Assembly: GCF_037975245.1 (NCBI RefSeq)
Contig: NC_092569.1
Location: 16,474,001 to 16,538,000 of the forward strand
Length of the DNA: 64,000 nt
Direction: 5' to 3'
Origin: Apostichopus japonicus
Taxonomy: Eukaryota > Echinodermata > Holothuroidea > Aspidochirotida > Stichopodidae
Part shown: in pieces, positions 61,081 to 64,000 of the stretch
Layout: every line of letters starts with the position of its first letter
Position numbering within the stretch: the first letter of the stretch is position 1
The notes under the pieces: model-generated
Seen by the model: only the letters and a program-made list of their open reading frames with translations
Told to the model about the DNA's origin: nothing
Databases searched by the model: none
Made by a program: the position numbers and the translations under genes

Positions 61081-64000
61081 CCATTCACATTTATACTATT
61101 TGTTATAACCTGGATGATCACGTAAATAATAACACAAGCTAACAGTTTTTCTATTGTCCTTTAAATAGTAAAAATTATGATTATTACTATTAGTCCATTT
61201 TTATAGTTATAATTGTATAGACGTAATGCGATGTTGCTTAAATTGTCACATCAGTTATATGCAATCTCAAACCAATCTCAAACCAATTCAGAATATCTCT
61301 TTCGATAACACAAGTTATACCGCATTTATATTACATTTAGCTTTTTAACCTTTCACCTATAAGTACCTCCGTTAGTTTGAATCCTAACGTACTACTTTCA
61401 ATTAACTGAATATCGACTCCTGTAGCTTACTATCAACAGTTAAATGATGTTAAGGAAACTGATGTAACAGCCCCTTAAGCAGTGCCAAAAATTCAAATAT
61501 ATATCTACAATCAAGAGGATACCATTTAACAGTATCAAACCTCCATATCTAGGGAAACACGAGTTATTTTTATATGAAATCCCACCCACGATCTCTGCAA
61601 GTTGCCATGTGTTTGTGAAATTACCCAGGATGCAACGTTTGCATGACGTCACAGATCTCACCTCGGCAGAGTTAGACTTGCCGCTATGCAGATACTCTTG
61701 TAGTACCGCTGCACACAAAACAACGCTCGCGCACGGTATATGCTGAAAACAGGAAGTTATTATTTCCATAACAACTCCCTTCTGAAACTGGTAAACTATC
61801 ACGGATTTTCAAGTTAATGCAATGGTTGAATTGGACCTTATTATCCAGAAATCTAAAGAATAATAACTTAAGTCACCATGTAGCCATCTTGCGTTCGATT
61901 TTGTGTAATGTATGCAGACGAGATGTAGCCTAGGCCTAAATAGTGTATCGTCCAATATCCACAATCGTAGTTCAGGTAACAAGTATAGTTACTATATAAC
62001 TTAGTCATATAGTAACACTATTCGACATACTGTGACTGCAATCATCACTTCGTCGATGAAAAGTATCGTTCATTCGAGCAATTCAATATGACTGTTGCCC
62101 ACATTATCCCATATGACTATGGCGTAGAGCTGACTCCATCACCCCGACATAAGATGCGACACAAAAATAGTAATTCCAGAAGAAATTGATTGAGCCGTAG
62201 TTTTAAAATTCGAAAGAAAACAATGACAATCACTGTGCGTCTTTGTTGACAGTCATCTTGCAAAATACCAATTTACGCAAATTTATTTATAAACGACATT
62301 TAGCGTACGTATGCATCTATCCTTCAAAATTGGTTAAATCTTTTACATTTACTTGAATTTTGAAGGTGATTTACACTTTTTAATTAATATCCTAAAGTCT
62401 TACAAGTTGTGTAAAATTAACTATGTTAATATTTTATAAGTTGGCACGCATTTTCAGGAACTCTCTCAGGTGCATGTATGACGTCGTAAACAGCTGATTA
62501 TCTGCTTCCCTCTCCTCCAATATGGAGGATAAGGGCGGATAAGGGGATAATGGCCGGGTATTTGATTTTTTTCATTCAATGAAGTCCTAAAAGACTAACA
62601 TGATAAATGTCATTATTGTTGGCGTAAATATGTATACTAAAAGTATGTGAAGAGTCAATCAGGCAGTATTGCTCCGCATTAAGGTTAGTTTATACAAGGA
62701 GAAGGATTTGTGATTTTATAGTGTCTTTGTAAAGTTACCCTTACTACCAACATGTTACAAAGGCAATGGAAAGGAGTTCTTTCAATGAATTGAATTAATT
62801 ACGTAGAACGACATCAATCCTATCATACATTGCGCAGTATGTGCACAGTAAACCCCTGAACATCGATGAGAATATGGCAGTAGAGATAGAATTATCTTCC
62901 AGTTGGTCTTATTAAACAGTTTCCTTGAATTTAATCTTTTTATGTGCGTAATCGTGATATCGACTTGTGTCGGCTATTCTCCTTTATGACTGCTGAGAAT
63001 GATGAAAACTTTTTATCAATTGTTGCCTGTCTCAAATTCACGTGGTCTGAGCATTCAGTGGTTGTAGAAAGATATGTGTAGTGCTGCGTAAAAAGAGAAG
63101 CAATGTAATAGCAAATATAGTTTGTCGCCAGCTTTGTAGGCGTATGACATCGGCATGAAAATTCTGCTTTTAGACATAATTCTTCAAGATAGCTGGTTGA
63201 GGTCGCTGTATAACTTACTCCTAGTCGATACTCATAAACAACAACTTTATGATAAGGGCTTCGATAAGACAAGTATGTATACAATCAAACAATATGTGCG
63301 TGAACCTTACGGCATATTAACTTTACAATAGGATATTGATGTTTGCATGTGATCTATGAAAAGACTTAATTCAACCTCAGATAAGCACCTCCATTGACGG
63401 CAAATCATTGGTAAAGACATTAAAGTCCCTTCTACATTCGATTTCGATGGTATACATATTCTTTTTTATTCTTGGTTGGGGGAAGGAGGATAGGAGGGGG
63501 ATGGACGGGGGGGGGGAGGGGAATAGACGAATGTATAATGTAGTCAATGGGAACATTCGCTAGATCTCTTCGGATCGGCCAACATTTTACCAAAAAGGCC
63601 CATCGTCATGATTTGTGCTTATTTACTATTCAATAGTACCAAAAAAGTTGTCGAGTTAGGGATCGGTTCCTTTTGTTTATAATGGACTGCATTACGGGCT
63701 TCTAATATGCTATTCGATTTTTGACAATTTTTGATATGAAAATCGCAGTATCTAACTAACCGCATTCACTTTCAAATACAGATAAAATAGTGGGAAATTT
63801 GGTAGCATTCATATTGTCTTGTTAAAGGTTCCACTTTTGCGCATTTTTGCCTACGAAAAACAAGTGCTCTGTGTAAACACAAATCTTAAAACAGTTAGTG
63901 TAACTGGAATGTTCGAAAATATGTTTCAAAAGAGCTCTTAGTCCATAGTTACTCCAGAAATAGTTTATAATATTAATGTTCAACTCACGGTACTGTTATG
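61081..64000. other. Upstream flank of FReD-3
   Basis: It aligns with the FReD-2 flank up to about 63230. A G-rich stretch lies near 63478-63522. The stretch 63725-63805 matches 6705-6785 upstream of FReD-1. ORFs of 114-120 codons (61440-61802, 62940-63284) are not conserved in the paralogous flanks. Confidence 0.5.

Noticed and set aside
61440-61802. 120-codon minus-strand ORF upstream of FReD-3
   Set aside because: Broken in the aligned flanks of FReD-1 and FReD-2; probably promoter-distal non-coding DNA.
62940-63284. 114-codon minus-strand ORF upstream of FReD-3
   Set aside because: The FReD-2 counterpart is split by an insertion and not open; no family features.

Overview
The window looks like AT-rich genomic DNA from an invertebrate animal. 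Genes are split into short exons with GT-AG introns, there is abundant repeat DNA, and the only clear host genes are small secreted fibrinogen-related (FReD) lectin-like proteins. Proteins of this size and layout (signal peptide, short linker, one fibrinogen C-terminal domain) are known from sea cucumbers, so an echinoderm, perhaps a holothurian, is my best guess. That is an inference; nothing in the window proves the species.

Host gene layout: three tandem FReD paralogues lie on the minus strand. FReD-1 (1-5847) runs off the left edge with only its first three exons in the window. FReD-2 (35874-43846) and FReD-3 (53491-60932) are complete, each with five exons, giving predicted proteins of 268 and 275 residues. 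All three share exon sizes (69, 46, 173 and 271 nt), intron phases, a signal peptide, a furin-like RNKR site, and similar introns and 5' flanks. A fourth, intact copy of the last exon (48453-48709) lies downstream of FReD-3 in the same splice phase, so it could be an alternative last exon. The last exons differ most in a tyrosine-rich loop encoded by TAT-type repeats beside the expected ligand pocket, and FReD-2 has lost both cysteines there.

Mobile DNA: the space between FReD-1 and FReD-2 holds a 16.8-kb CACTA-like DNA transposon (8281-25051). Its inverted ends begin CACTGTTAAAAA and are flanked by a TA duplication. The insertion is supported by an empty paralogous copy of the site at about 34658-34680. 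On its minus strand it carries two decayed genes: a C2H2 zinc-finger transposase-like gene (15437-22982) and a five-exon gene that starts with a SAM-like domain (10504-15393). The transposase-like gene is split by a second transposon of 4.85 kb (16173-21021) with 26-bp ends, an ATAT duplication and ten exact copies of a 14-mer in two subterminal clusters. That element contains a tRNA-derived SINE, giving three levels of nesting.

Satellite and repeat DNA: a 109-110 bp array lies near the left end of the large element (about 8360-9080) and a 130-139 bp array near its right end (24650-25050). Others are a 21-bp array inside a small inverted-repeat element (29381-30140), a long 43-bp minisatellite with higher-order structure (31960-34620), and three nearly identical 401-bp units (50179-51381). 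Short remnants of LINE-like open reading frames are also present. The remaining stretches look non-coding to me.
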